A stretch of 64,000 bases of DNA from Megaera_A sp965233855 (GTDB lineage Bacteria > Pseudomonadota > Alphaproteobacteria > Rickettsiales > Rickettsiaceae), in the NCBI GenBank assembly GCA_965233855.1, contig OZ247586.1:682001-746000 (forward strand), read 5' to 3'. The position numbers were made by a program, and so were the translations under genes. Position 1 is the stretch's first letter. Each line of letters opens with the position of its first letter. Under the pieces are notes generated by a model. It did no database searches, was not told the DNA's origin, and saw nothing but the letters and a program-made list of their open reading frames with translations. Positions 7,807 to 16,754 of this stretch are shown one piece after another.

Positions 7807-10800
7807 ATGAAAAAGATATTAACTGATTTTTTTAGGGATAAAATTGCACCGCACTCACAAGTTATAAGCGATGCAAAAAATAGAATTTCTGAAATAGATG
7901 CTACTTTTATGGAATCTTTTGACCATACGAAAGCATTACAGGAAGCGCAGGAAGATATTGCAAGCTTTGAAGCAAAAATTCAGCATCTTTATCGTGAACT
8001 TGAAGCTTTTCAAACTGGTCCTGTAAGCTCTACTACTGTAACCTCTACTCCTGTTAAAACGAAATCTAAAGCTCCAGCTTCAGATGACATAGCGCTACTT
8101 AGCGATATAGAAATAATAGAAAAGGACCTTCAACAGACAACACGTGATCTAGATTTCACACGAAAGAGAAAAGAATCTTATGAATTTCAAGCTGCTTTAC
8201 CAGAAGAAAGATCAGAACTTGAAAGATTAATTGCAGAAAAAACTACAATTCTTGAAGAAGCAGCAAAAAGTTTAAATAATTTAATATTTGAAGGAGAAAA
8301 GAAGAGCTTTGTATTTTCTTGGGTAGCTAAATTAAATTTATTTGAATCTAATACGGACAGTGCTAATATTTTTCACTACCTAGCACATTACAATATATTG
8401 CATTTAGTCTTACCTTCAATGCTTGAAAATGCATCATTGATTGTAAAAAGAGAATTAGGAAAAACTTTCAATGCCACAGATGCAAAAAGAGCAGTTCTAG
8501 AAAAATTAGGTAACACTGACTCCTCTGGTTTACCACCATTACAAAGAGCTCTAATAAGAGATTCTGAAGAGTCATTCAAATATATTATGGAGCTTCCAGA
8601 TTGCAAGAAAGGATTCTTCGAAGTAGGTCACGGAGGATCAAATATTTTTCATCAAGCAATTCTTAAAGGACATTTTCAATATTTACTTCCATTTATAGAG
8701 GACCGTTTAGAACAACTGGCACAAGATGAAGGTTTTGTTCCACCTGCAGGAAGTGTAAGTGATCATGTAAAGTTGATGTTAGCAAGCGAAAATATTAAAG
8801 GATACTCACCTGCAAAATTGGCAGCTTACGTAGCCTCTTCTGAAGATTTTCAATATATATTTAATTCTGGAATTCTCAAATTATCATCGAGCCGAAAGGA
8901 AAAACAGGTGGAAACTTGTAGTGAAGATAGAGTCATTTCAACAAAACAAGCTGCTGTTGCAGATTTATTAGAACTAGAGGAAGGGCCTATTACAATTCCT
9001 ATGGATTTTGTTTCTACTACGGGCTCTACTTCAGACTCTCCGGCAGGCTCTTCAGATGCTGTTGCAGTTGATGATGTTGCTTCTGTTATATCAAAACGTC
9101 TTGTAGAGGTTGACCTTCTAAAACAAGATGTATTAATAGACTTTCTCTTTGAGGGGAACAGAAATGTAGAGAAATTTATCTTAGCTATGGTGAATGATGG
9201 TTGTGAGGATATATTTGATCTAATTCTTACACGTCAGAGAATCACAGGAAATTTTGAATTAGCAAAGTATATTATACAAATTACTGAGCAAGTGAGGGAT
9301 ATCAAGTCATTAGAACGTGATCATATTAAATTTCCAGAAATTATAAGTATTTACAGAAAAATCTTTAAGGAATATTGGCCTCAAATTACTTTAAATGATA
9401 ATAATGTCAAGGCTTATACACAATTGGAGGAGTTAGCCCAACAAATGGATTCACAGGGTGGAAAAGTTTTCGGTATCCCATCAGACAAGCTGAAAGAAGC
9501 TCTTGATATACCTGAAGCAGTACTTTCGCAATATGATGGAGATATTTTTCAAGCATCTCAAGCTATATTCTTTGATAGAGTGAGCGATGGGTATGAGCTT
9601 GACCTTGCTACTAAAACACTAGCAAAATCTACTGTGGGTATGAATACCCCTAGCCCTGTTAGAATAAATATAAGAGAAATTGTAAACTCAACAGTTAAGA
9701 AAAAAGCTTTAGCTGAACATCAGGATATACTCAGACATATTGAGTCTACAGTAGATTCTGTAGAGGCTGTAGTTGTGCCTAGCATCAGAAGTCAATTAAA
9801 AGAAACTACAGGACTTAATGACAGCTTGGATGTTGATAAACCATCAGATGATGACGATGATTGCGATGAAGTAAAGATAGAAATTTCTGAACATTTGCAA
9901 TTAATATTTGATGAGATTAAGTCGCTTAAAGACACACCAGGTAACGAACATTTTCTTGAAATATATGATAAAGCAAACCCATCAGTAACTGAAAATGATG
10001 TAGATACCACAATTTTGCTTTTAGCAACAGGGATGCGTAATGATCCTGAAGCTTTCCTAAACTTTGTAAATAATGCAACTGTTGAAGTAGATGGTGAAGT
10101 AGTTACTTTAGAAGGGTTTTTAGCTGAATATATAGAACATGCATCGATTGATATGTTTGACAACTACGGATCAATCAATTTCGAACCAGCTATGGCAGAA
10201 ATAATAGCGGTAGCTCTTGCTAAAGCCGGAAAACTAGAATGCAAACATTTGAGTTTTGTAATGAAAGTACATAATGAAGGCGCTCTTGATGCAGCAATTA
10301 GAATTGGCTTGGAATCCCAACTCTTGACATGGGAAGATATACTTTTTCTTGCCTTTGAAAAAGATAACTTAATCGCTGTTCCAGAAAGTGGCACATCTGT
10401 CTTAAATAAATTCTTAAGCGAATCTATAGAAACAAGTGCATTAGAGTCAATTTTTGCAAACCTCATCCCTGCTCTAGTATCCAGGTTAACGCAAATATCA
10501 ATGATTATTTGTGATGATGTTGCAAGTGAAGCAAGAGTTTTAAAAACTTTAGAGGCTAGAGTTGAATTTGTTGCTTCGCTTTTAAATAGTGAAAAAGTTG
10601 CAGATGAACAAAAAATTGCTTTTGAAGATGGAGCTCTTGAAAACTTCACTCAAATTTTCGGTACTTTTGCAGATCCTGGAAGAACATTAGATTATAACTA
10701 TACGAAGAAAACTTTGGTTGTTATAGCAGAAGGATTAAAACCTCATCTAAACAATCAAAAATTTATAGGTACAGATTTCAGCGCTCTATTAGTTCAATAT

Positions 10801-10950
10801 GAAAAACCGGCAGAGCATCAAGCTGATTCGTCTACAGTTGCAGATATTAGTGATGCTGTAGTTGTAATGCCTATGTCAAGTGAACCAGATGCAGTACCTG
10901 TATCAGGTGATGCAGATGCAGTTGATATAGACGGAACAACAGAATATTAA
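7807..10950 (+). CDS. Large putative host-interaction protein with ankyrin-like segments
   Basis: A 1047-aa protein of unknown family with no signal peptide or membrane segment. The N-terminal ~170 residues are charged and predicted coiled-coil, with a Ser/Thr/Pro-rich linker near residues 75-95. Residues ~170-360 contain degenerate ankyrin-like units (ANIFHYLAHYNILHLVLPSM; LPPLQRALIRDSEESFKYIM; SNIFHQAILKGHFQYLLPFI). The rest is helical and acidic, with a Val/Ala/Asp-rich tail. Large cytosolic repeat proteins of this kind in Rickettsiales are often type IV secretion effectors, but no secretion signal can be proven by eye. It has its own promoter-like element, and a second disrupted gene follows 41 nt downstream. 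It could be a lineage-specific expansion family, because a broken relative with a similar acidic tail lies at 25553-27602. Confidence 0.6.
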   Translation: MKKILTDFFRDKIAPHSQVISDAKNRISEIDATFMESFDHTKALQEAQEDIASFEAKIQHLYRELEAFQTGPVSSTTVTSTPVKTKSKAPASDDIALLSDIEIIEKDLQQTTRDLDFTRKRKESYEFQAALPEERSELERLIAEKTTILEEAAKSLNNLIFEGEKKSFVFSWVAKLNLFESNTDSANIFHYLAHYNILHLVLPSMLENASLIVKRELGKTFNATDAKRAVLEKLGNTDSSGLPPLQRALIRDSEESFKYIMELPDCKKGFFEVGHGGSNIFHQAILKGHFQYLLPFIEDRLEQLAQDEGFVPPAGSVSDHVKLMLASENIKGYSPAKLAAYVASSEDFQYIFNSGILKLSSSRKEKQVETCSEDRVISTKQAAVADLLELEEGPITIPMDFVSTTGSTSDSPAGSSDAVAVDDVASVISKRLVEVDLLKQDVLIDFLFEGNRNVEKFILAMVNDGCEDIFDLILTRQRITGNFELAKYIIQITEQVRDIKSLERDHIKFPEIISIYRKIFKEYWPQITLNDNNVKAYTQLEELAQQMDSQGGKVFGIPSDKLKEALDIPEAVLSQYDGDIFQASQAIFFDRVSDGYELDLATKTLAKSTVGMNTPSPVRINIREIVNSTVKKKALAEHQDILRHIESTVDSVEAVVVPSIRSQLKETTGLNDSLDVDKPSDDDDDCDEVKIEISEHLQLIFDEIKSLKDTPGNEHFLEIYDKANPSVTENDVDTTILLLATGMRNDPEAFLNFVNNATVEVDGEVVTLEGFLAEYIEHASIDMFDNYGSINFEPAMAEIIAVALAKAGKLECKHLSFVMKVHNEGALDAAIRIGLESQLLTWEDILFLAFEKDNLIAVPESGTSVLNKFLSESIETSALESIFANLIPALVSRLTQISMIICDDVASEARVLKTLEARVEFVASLLNSEKVADEQKIAFEDGALENFTQIFGTFADPGRTLDYNYTKKTLVVIAEGLKPHLNNQKFIGTDFSALLVQYEKPAEHQADSSTVADISDAVVVMPMSSEPDAVPVSGDADAVDIDGTTEY

Positions 10951-10991
10951 TTTAAACAATTTTAATAACATATAAATCGAGGAGAAAAAAT

Positions 10992-11044
10992 ATGTCAAGA
11001 AATAAACAAGAAGGTGCAGTAGCGCATCTACGAGCAAATCAGTT
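10992..11044 (+). pseudogene. 5' stub of a gene interrupted by IS insertion
   Basis: A good ribosome-binding site (GAGGAGAAAAAAT) precedes an ATG at 10992 that encodes MSRNKQEGAVAHLRANQL before the left end of an IS6-type copy at 11045. The stub follows the 1047-aa gene closely and was probably co-transcribed with it. The 3' fragment at 13030-13389, in the same orientation, may be the remainder of this gene, but the join cannot be demonstrated because three mobile pieces lie between them. Confidence 0.55.
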
Positions 11045-11794
11045 GGTTCTGTCGCATGTGTTAGCATCTAATCTTAAAAATTATAATTCTCAGATTTCAG
11101 GCGTTATGAAGCCATGAGGGTTTGAAAATTCTCAAAAGCATAAAGGTAAGAATCAGCTTCAATAATTTGGCCTTTCTGAATCATTCTAATATTTTCTATT
11201 CCTGTAATAGTGATTTTTGCAGATTGGAAGTTTTTAAACCCCAGCATAGGCTTTGTTCGCTTCTTAATAAATCTATGATCTTGTTCCATAATATTATTGA
11301 AATATTTGTTTTGAATAATCTCTATTTTCTCATTTTCTAATAGATTATCATTTGCACTATTAAGAGCTGATTTATTACTTCCGCTTTTATCGATATTCAC
11401 CTTATCAGGAATATCATTATTTTTAAACGCTTTACGGAAGAACGCCTTAGCAGCCGCTTTATCCCTGCGCTTCCTCAGCAAAAACTCTATAGTATTACCC
11501 AAAGAATCTACAGCACGATAGAGATAAATCCAGCGACCATCCAGCTTGATATAGGTTTCATCCATACGCCAACTTGAACCAACTGCTTTCTTTCTTTTTC
11601 TAACTTGCTTATCTATCAACGGAACAAATCTTTTAATCCATCTTTGTAGAGTACTATGATCTATTACTGCGCCTCTGATATGAGCTAGCTCCTCAAGATC
11701 TCGATAGCTCAAGGAAAATCTACATTTCATATAAACAAACAGCATTATTATTTCCGGCGAGGAACAAAAACCTTTGAAATATTTTGTTAATTTA
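11045..11794 (-). mobile_element. IS6-type element copy 1 (left 750 bp, interrupted)
   Basis: The end ggttctgtcgcatgtgtt at 11045 and the following 750 bp match the 835-bp element found intact at 13403, 15545, 16755 and 27603. The match stops at 11794, where an IS481-type element begins. The missing right-end 68 bp are found at 14238-14305. Together they account for all but 17 bp of one minus-strand copy, so this copy was split by later insertions. Confidence 0.85.
11104..11794 (-). pseudogene. IS6-family transposase, N-terminus lost
   Basis: This is the same transposase as the 236-aa protein of the intact copies, but the first residues (MRYAISPKL...) are removed by the junction at 11794. 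The first internal Met (11745) leaves 213 aa. The DDE residues (MDETYI, NIDKSGSN, MEQDHRF) remain. It differs from the other copies at a few residues (AAAKAFF for ASAKAFF; IEADSY for IGADSY), so it is a slightly diverged, older copy. Confidence 0.85.
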
Positions 11795-11796
11795 AG

Positions 11797-13028
11797 TGTA
11801 AAGCTTCAAATTTAATCTGACAGAGTGGTAAAAAGAGAGTAATATATTTAGTAGTTGAATATATTGCATTTAACCACTCAAACAAGAGATTAAAAATGAG
11901 TCAATTAGAAAAAATCATCAAACCCAAATTAGGACTTTTAGAATTAGCGAAACAGCTTGGTAATGTAAGTCAAGCGTGTAACGTTATGGGATATTCAAGG
12001 GATACCTTTTATCGTTTTAAAGAATTATATGAAAATGGTGGGGAAGCTGCTCTACAGGAAATCAACCGCAAGAAACCTATCATGAAAAACAGAGTACCTT
12101 CTGATGTAGAACAAGCCGTCATAGATCTTGCTATTTCAAACCCTGTTTTAGGGCAATTACGAGCTAGTAATGAGCTGAAGCAACAAGGTGTTTTAATATC
12201 AAGTAGTGGAGTTCGTTCTATTTGGTTGCGTAATGATTTAGAGACAATGCGTAAGCGTCTAAAAGCCTTAGAAGCTAAATCAGCGCAAGATGGTATGATA
12301 TTAACTGAAGAACAGCTAGCAGCTCTTGAGCGGGCTAAAGCTAGCAAAGTAGCTCACGGTGAAATCGAGACTGAGCATCCTGGGTATCTTGGTTCACAAG
12401 ATACTTACTATGTAGGTAATATGAAGGGGGTTGGAAAAATTTACCAACAAACTTTTGTTGATACATATTCTAAAGTGGCGCAAGTAAAACTTTATACTGA
12501 GAAATCAGCTATTACTGCAGCTGATATACTAAATGATAGAGTGCTGCCATTTTATACAGAACAAGGCCTTAGCATGTTTCGTATACTCACTGATCGCGGT
12601 ACTGAATATTGTGGTAAACCTGAGCATCATGCCTATCAACTTTATTTAGGAATTGAGAATATTGATCACACAAAAACAAAGGTTCGTAGTCCGCAAACTA
12701 ACGGTATTTGCTAGAGGTTCCATAGAACTATGAAACAAGAGTTTTATGATATAGCATTTCGCAAAAGAATATACGGCTCTGTAGAAGAGTTACAAATTGA
12801 TGTTGATTTATGGATTAATAAGTACAATACTCAAAGAACACATTCAGGAAAGCATTGTTATGGAAAAACACCTATGCAAACCTTTCTTGATTCAAAACAT
12901 ATTGCTTTGGATAAGAATATTCCTAGCTACGTGAATGAGTGTCAGACACATGATACTCAGAACTTATCTGACAGTAATTATGCTGTATGATAAGTAGCTC
13001 TCTGTCAGATTAAGTATAGAGTTTTACA
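11797..13028 (+). mobile_element. IS481-type element, copy A (1232 bp)
   Basis: Bounded by imperfect ~29-bp inverted repeats that start TGTAAA and end at CTGACAGAG (11797-11825 and 13000-13028). Two other copies of identical length lie at 25726-26957 (minus) and 49674-50905 (plus). No target-site duplication is visible. The flanking sequences do not rejoin into one IS6 copy, so recombination or deletion followed insertion. Confidence 0.85.
11896..12990 (+). pseudogene. IS481-family transposase with in-frame amber at catalytic Glu
   Basis: The transposase is read in one frame from 11896 to 12990, but a TAG at 12712-12714 splits it into 272 and 86 codons. The N-terminal HTH (NVSQACNVMGYSRDTFYRFKE) and two catalytic Asp residues (GSQDTYYVG; LTDRGTEYCG) are intact. 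The family motif NGICERFH reads NGIC-stop-RFH, so the amber replaces the third catalytic residue of the DDE triad (GAG to TAG). Downstream coding (RFHRTMKQEFYDIAFRKRIY) is still conserved. It is either a mutant mobilized by an intact copy elsewhere or relies on amber readthrough. This copy has INRKK and PVLG where the other two copies have ISRKK and PALG. Confidence 0.85.
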
Positions 13029-13029
13029 A

Positions 13030-13389
13030 CTAAATTCAGCTCAAGGATATAGAGATGATCGTTTTTTTAGAAGCAAAGAAAAAGATTTATCTATAATTGT
13101 TCAAAAAATCACTGAACTATTCATAATAGGCACTATGCCTTTTGGAGCTTTTGCAACTGGATTTATTGACTTAGAAGAAGATTTTCTTTCAACCTGTTTT
13201 CATTCATTCCTAAATCTTGCTTCAATGGATCATGGTATGGAAGAACGAGAATCAACAGAATTTCAAGAATCAGCTTTTAGTTTGTATAACTCCTGGATAG
13301 CGTATTTCCCCTTGGAAAACGAATCACATAATATGGTTATTTCTGTAGCTGGCGAGACTGATTTAGATGATTTTCTGGGCAGTCAATAG
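13030..13389 (+). pseudogene. 3' fragment of a disrupted hypothetical gene
   Basis: The frame is open from the IS481 boundary at 13029 to the stop at 13389, giving 119 residues (LNSAQGYRDDRFF ... DLDDFLGSQ) with no start that has an upstream ribosome-binding site. The acidic C-terminus resembles neighbouring putative effector proteins in composition only. It may be the remainder of the gene whose 5' stub lies at 10992-11044. No domain is recognisable. Confidence 0.5.
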
Positions 13390-13402
13390 TGTGACATATT
13401 AA

Positions 13403-14237
13403 GGTTCTGTCGCATGTGTTGTGAAAGTCAATCAAAGAGAATATACTGAAAATAAAAAAGGCTTTACATGAGATATGCTATTTCCCCTAAATTAACAAAA
13501 TATTTCAAAGGTTTTTGTTCCTCGCCGGAAATAATAATGCTGTTTGTTTATATGAAATGTAGATTTTCCTTGAGCTATCGAGATCTTGAGGAGCTAGCTC
13601 ATATCAGAGGCGCAGTAATAGATCATAGTACTCTACAAAGATGGATTAAAAGATTTGTTCCGTTGATAGATAAGCAAGTTAGAAAAAGAAAGAAAGCAGT
13701 TGGTTCAAGTTGGCGTATGGATGAAACCTATATCAAGCTGGATGGTCGCTGGATTTATCTCTATCGTGCTGTAGATTCTTTGGGTAATACTATAGAGTTT
13801 TTGCTGAGGAAGCGCAGGGATAAAGCGTCTGCTAAGGCGTTCTTCCGTAAAGCGTTTAAAAATAATGATATTCCTGATAAGGTGAATATTGATAAAAGCG
13901 GAAGTAATAAATCAGCTCTTAATAGTGCAAATGATAATCTATTAGAAAATGAGAAAATAGAGATTATTCAAAACAAATATTTCAATAATATTATGGAACA
14001 AGATCATAGATTTATTAAGAAGCGAACAAAGCCTATGCTGGGGTTTAAAAACTTCCAATCTGCAAAAATCACTATTACAGGAATAGAAAATATTAGAATG
14101 ATTCAGAAAGGCCAAATTATTGGAGCTGATTCTTACCTTTATGCTTTTGAGAATTTTCAAACCCTCATGGCTTCATAACGCCTGAAATCTGAGAATTATA
14201 ATTTTTAAGATTAGATGCTAACACATGCGACAGAACC
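13403..14237 (+). mobile_element. IS6-type element copy 2 (835 bp, intact)
   Basis: Terminal inverted repeats ggttctgtcgcatgtgtt at both ends enclose one transposase gene. It is inserted inside the minus-strand copy 1, whose right-end 68 bp follow immediately at 14238. No 8-bp direct repeat is visible at the ends. Confidence 0.9.
13468..14178 (+). CDS. IS6-family DDE transposase (copy 2)
   Basis: A 236-aa transposase with an HTH-like N-terminus (LSYRDLEELAHIRGAVIDHSTLQ, residues ~35-57, shown here only as its key stretch) and the DDE triad: D in RMDETYIKLDG, D in NIDKSGSN, and E in IMEQDHRFIK. It is identical in length to the copies at 15604, 16820 and 27668. It is the only gene of its element and is likely active. 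Confidence 0.9.
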   Translation: MRYAISPKLTKYFKGFCSSPEIIMLFVYMKCRFSLSYRDLEELAHIRGAVIDHSTLQRWIKRFVPLIDKQVRKRKKAVGSSWRMDETYIKLDGRWIYLYRAVDSLGNTIEFLLRKRRDKASAKAFFRKAFKNNDIPDKVNIDKSGSNKSALNSANDNLLENEKIEIIQNKYFNNIMEQDHRFIKKRTKPMLGFKNFQSAKITITGIENIRMIQKGQIIGADSYLYAFENFQTLMAS

Positions 14238-14305
14238 CATGTAAAGCCTTTTTTATTTTCAGTATATTCTCTTTGATTGACTTTCACAACACATGCGACA
14301 GAACC
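14238..14305 (-). mobile_element. Right-end remnant of IS6-type copy 1
   Basis: These 68 bp are the reverse complement of the first 68 bp of the intact element (13403-13470), ending in the inverted repeat at 14288-14305. With 11045-11794 they reconstitute one minus-strand copy apart from 17 bp. The ~75 nt after it, before pgsA, hold a plus-strand tail (DPFAIDKIFSIEEI then stop) that may be another gene relic. Confidence 0.8.
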
Positions 14306-14381
14306 AAAGAGATCCATTTGCCATTGATAAAATTTTTTCTATTGAGGAAATTTAGTATAAGTAACTCTCCAAAAATTTTAT

Positions 14382-14924
14382 TTAAATATATTTAATACTA
14401 GCTTTAAGGTATGAGTAGCCCGTCACTAATGTTAAAATAGCTGCTATCCATAAACTAATATGACCTATAACATCCAGAGATTCAATGCCTGAACCAGTAG
14501 ATCCAAGCAAAAGTATTGTCATTGCAAACATTTGTATACATGTTTTTACTTTTGCAAGTAAAGTAACAGGTACACTGACCCTAACTTGCGCTAAAAACTC
14601 ACGAATACCTGCTACAACAAGCTCTCTTGAAAGAATTAATAAACATGGGACTTCATCAGCTCTACCAAATTTAACAAGCATCATTAATACACATCCAACA
14701 AGTACCTTGTCTGCAATAGGATCGAACATAGTTCCAAAACTAGATACTATATTGTATCTTCTTGCTAAAAACCCATCAAAAAAGTCTGTAACACTTGCAA
14801 TAGCAAATATTAGCGCTCCTAGTCTATGCGCAAATTTCGAATCATCAAAATAGAAAGACATAATGATAATTGGAATCGCTAACATGCGAAGTATAGTTAA
14901 ATAATTTGGTATATTCTTATCCAT
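14382..14924 (-). CDS. pgsA: CDP-diacylglycerol--glycerol-3-phosphate 3-phosphatidyltransferase
   Basis: A 180-aa membrane enzyme that makes phosphatidylglycerol phosphate, the committed step to PG and cardiolipin. The CDP-alcohol phosphatidyltransferase motif D-x2-DG-x2-AR-x8-G-x3-D-x3-D is intact in SVTDFFDGFLARRY through GTMFDPIADK (residues ~42-71). About five hydrophobic helices are visible. Length is typical of PgsA. The gene is intact although it sits between IS elements. It is followed on the same strand by nothing but IS debris, and a broken GNAT gene lies 13 nt upstream of its start region. Confidence 0.9.
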   Translation of the reverse strand: MDKNIPNYLTILRMLAIPIIIMSFYFDDSKFAHRLGALIFAIASVTDFFDGFLARRYNIVSSFGTMFDPIADKVLVGCVLMMLVKFGRADEVPCLLILSRELVVAGIREFLAQVRVSVPVTLLAKVKTCIQMFAMTILLLGSTGSGIESLDVIGHISLWIAAILTLVTGYSYLKASIKYI

Positions 14925-14937
14925 TTATATCCATATC

Positions 14938-15422
14938 TTATTTCAAATTATATCTCATTATTGGGACAGATTCACCGATCAACACAAAAGACGGCTTTTC
15001 ATCAATTTTTACTGCACCCATTTTTTCATAAAAACTTCTTGCTGCTTCATCACTGATAAATGTAAATATTTAAGCTTATACTGGTATTTTAGATCAAAAA
15101 TCATTTTATCCCATAATAAAGTGCCAAAACCTTTTTTCATATAATCTTTTAGAATAAAAAACCTACCTTCAGATAATTCTTCTTTAATTTCTCTTAGCCA
15201 AAAACCAATTATCTTATTTCTTAATTCTATTACATAAATTATTGATTTTTCTATTAATTCTTCATCTATTACCAGCCTATCCATCATTCTTGCCATTTCA
15301 GAATTTGTATAGTTGCGAATACTCAAAGCATCTATAATTATATCTTCAAGAAGATGTAGTTCATCATTCCTAATTTTTCTAATTATAAATTCATTTTTCA
15401 TCTGTAAAACCCTTTTTACCAA
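14938..15422 (-). pseudogene. GNAT-family acetyltransferase with a frameshift
   Basis: The first 137 codons (start 15422) read as a GNAT domain, including KDYMKKGFGTLLWDKM (acetyl-CoA loop, R/QxxGxG/A-like) and the next strand. The frame then breaks near 15055-15065. The neighbouring frame continues with the expected C-terminal GNAT motif ISDEAARSFYEKMGAV and ends in RYNLK-stop at 14938. One or two bases were gained or lost, and the separate protein ends prematurely in FMKKWVQ. Without a sequencing error it is a pseudogene. The substrate is unknown. Confidence 0.7.
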
Positions 15423-15544
15423 TAGGTAAACAATAAACCACTATAAGTCAACAAACATATTCTTACTTAAGCATTAGAATTTGAAAAAATATGAACTTAT
15501 GTATAGACTAGCAAAATAAATTTCAATCAATTATGACAAAAATC

Positions 15545-16379
15545 GGTTCTGTCGCATGTGTTAGCATCTAATCTTAAAAATTATAATTCTCAGATTTCAG
15601 GCGTTATGAAGCCATGAGGGTTTGAAAATTCTCAAAAGCATAAAGGTAAGAATCAGCTCCAATAATTTGGCCTTTCTGAATCATTCTAATATTTTCTATT
15701 CCTGTAATAGTGATTTTTGCAGATTGGAAGTTTTTAAACCCCAGCATAGGCTTTGTTCGCTTCTTAATAAATCTATGATCTTGTTCCATAATATTATTGA
15801 AATATTTGTTTTGAATAATCTCTATTTTCTCATTTTCTAATAGATTATCATTTGCACTATTAAGAGCTGATTTATTACTTCCGCTTTTATCAATATTCAC
15901 CTTATCAGGAATATCATTATTTTTAAACGCTTTACGGAAGAACGCCTTAGCAGACGCTTTATCCCTGCGCTTCCTCAGCAAAAACTCTATAGTATTACCC
16001 AAAGAATCTACAGCACGATAGAGATAAATCCAGCGACCATCCAGCTTGATATAGGTTTCATCCATACGCCAACTTGAACCAACTGCTTTCTTTCTTTTTC
16101 TAACTTGCTTATCTATCAACGGAACAAATCTTTTAATCCATCTTTGTAGAGTACTATGATCTATTACTGCGCCTCTGATATGAGCTAGCTCCTCAAGATC
16201 TCGATAGCTCAAGGAAAATCTACATTTCATATAAACAAACAGCATTATTATTTCCGGCGAGGAACAAAAACCTTTGAAATATTTTGTTAATTTAGGGGAA
16301 ATAGCATATCTCATGTAAAGCCTTTTTTATTTTCAGTATATTCTCTTTGATTGACTTTCACAACACATGCGACAGAACC
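15545..16379 (-). mobile_element. IS6-type element copy 3 (835 bp, intact)
   Basis: Complete element in minus orientation with the 18-bp terminal inverted repeats at 15545 and 16379 and one transposase. No direct repeat flanks it. It lies between the broken GNAT gene and a broken symporter gene. Confidence 0.9.
15604..16314 (-). CDS. IS6-family DDE transposase (copy 3)
   Basis: A 236-aa transposase identical to that of copy 2, with DDE residues intact. The copy is opposite in orientation to its neighbours, copies 2 and 4. That gives pairs of inverted homologous 835-bp blocks across which the intervening DNA could invert. Confidence 0.9.
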   Translation of the reverse strand: MRYAISPKLTKYFKGFCSSPEIIMLFVYMKCRFSLSYRDLEELAHIRGAVIDHSTLQRWIKRFVPLIDKQVRKRKKAVGSSWRMDETYIKLDGRWIYLYRAVDSLGNTIEFLLRKRRDKASAKAFFRKAFKNNDIPDKVNIDKSGSNKSALNSANDNLLENEKIEIIQNKYFNNIMEQDHRFIKKRTKPMLGFKNFQSAKITITGIENIRMIQKGQIIGADSYLYAFENFQTLMAS

Positions 16380-16474
16380 ATAAATTGCGCCTAGGATTTA
16401 TATTTTGAGCTGTAAAGTTCAAAGAATTAATGTTATATTACTGCAAAATTTGAGAAAATTAATAATTAGATAAT

Positions 16475-16754
16475 ATGAATTTTGATATAGACGTCGCTAT
16501 AGTTGTTGGGTTTTTGATTCTTAATCTTAGTGTTGGTTTCTATTATGGGCGTGGTGTAACTAATATTAGGGATTTTGCATTAGGTGGTCGAAATTTTAAT
16601 ACTAGTACATTAGTAGCAACGATAGTTGCTACATGGATGAGTGGAAGTTTTTTTTCACTAGTTTGGTTTTTGCTCCAAAAGTTAAGCGTTTTTATGGTAA
16701 ATTATCCGTAGCCGAAGTTATGGGCGATTTATATGGAAAGAATGTAAGAATTAG
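16475..16754 (+). pseudogene. Sodium:solute symporter N-terminal fragment
   Basis: Starting at ATG 16475, the first ~62 residues (LNLSVGFYYGRGVTNIRDFA, LGGRNFNTSTLVATIVATWM) match the first two helices of the SSS (PutP-type) family. At an 8-T run (16648-16655) the frame is lost. Adding one T restores a sensible continuation (FFFTSLVFAPKVKRFYGKLS, then VAEVMGDLYGKNVRI), which is cut at 16755 by IS copy 4. It therefore has two lesions: a homopolymer indel and an IS truncation. The rest of the gene is absent from the window. Confidence 0.75.

Noticed and set aside
12009..12347. 112-aa antisense open frames inside each IS481 copy, and 72-aa antisense frames inside each IS6 copy
   Set aside because: They recur only because the element recurs, lie opposite conserved transposase codons, and have no ribosome-binding site or domain.
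12700..12740. IS481 two-frame transposase interpreted as a programmed -1 frameshift (orfA/orfB)
   Set aside because: The two parts are in the same frame, separated only by a TAG; there is no slippery heptamer and IS481 elements normally have one gene.
15009..15422. GNAT protein as the toxin of a toxin-antitoxin pair
   Set aside because: No ribbon-helix-helix antitoxin gene is adjacent and the GNAT frame is broken; length and motifs fit an ordinary acetyltransferase remnant.
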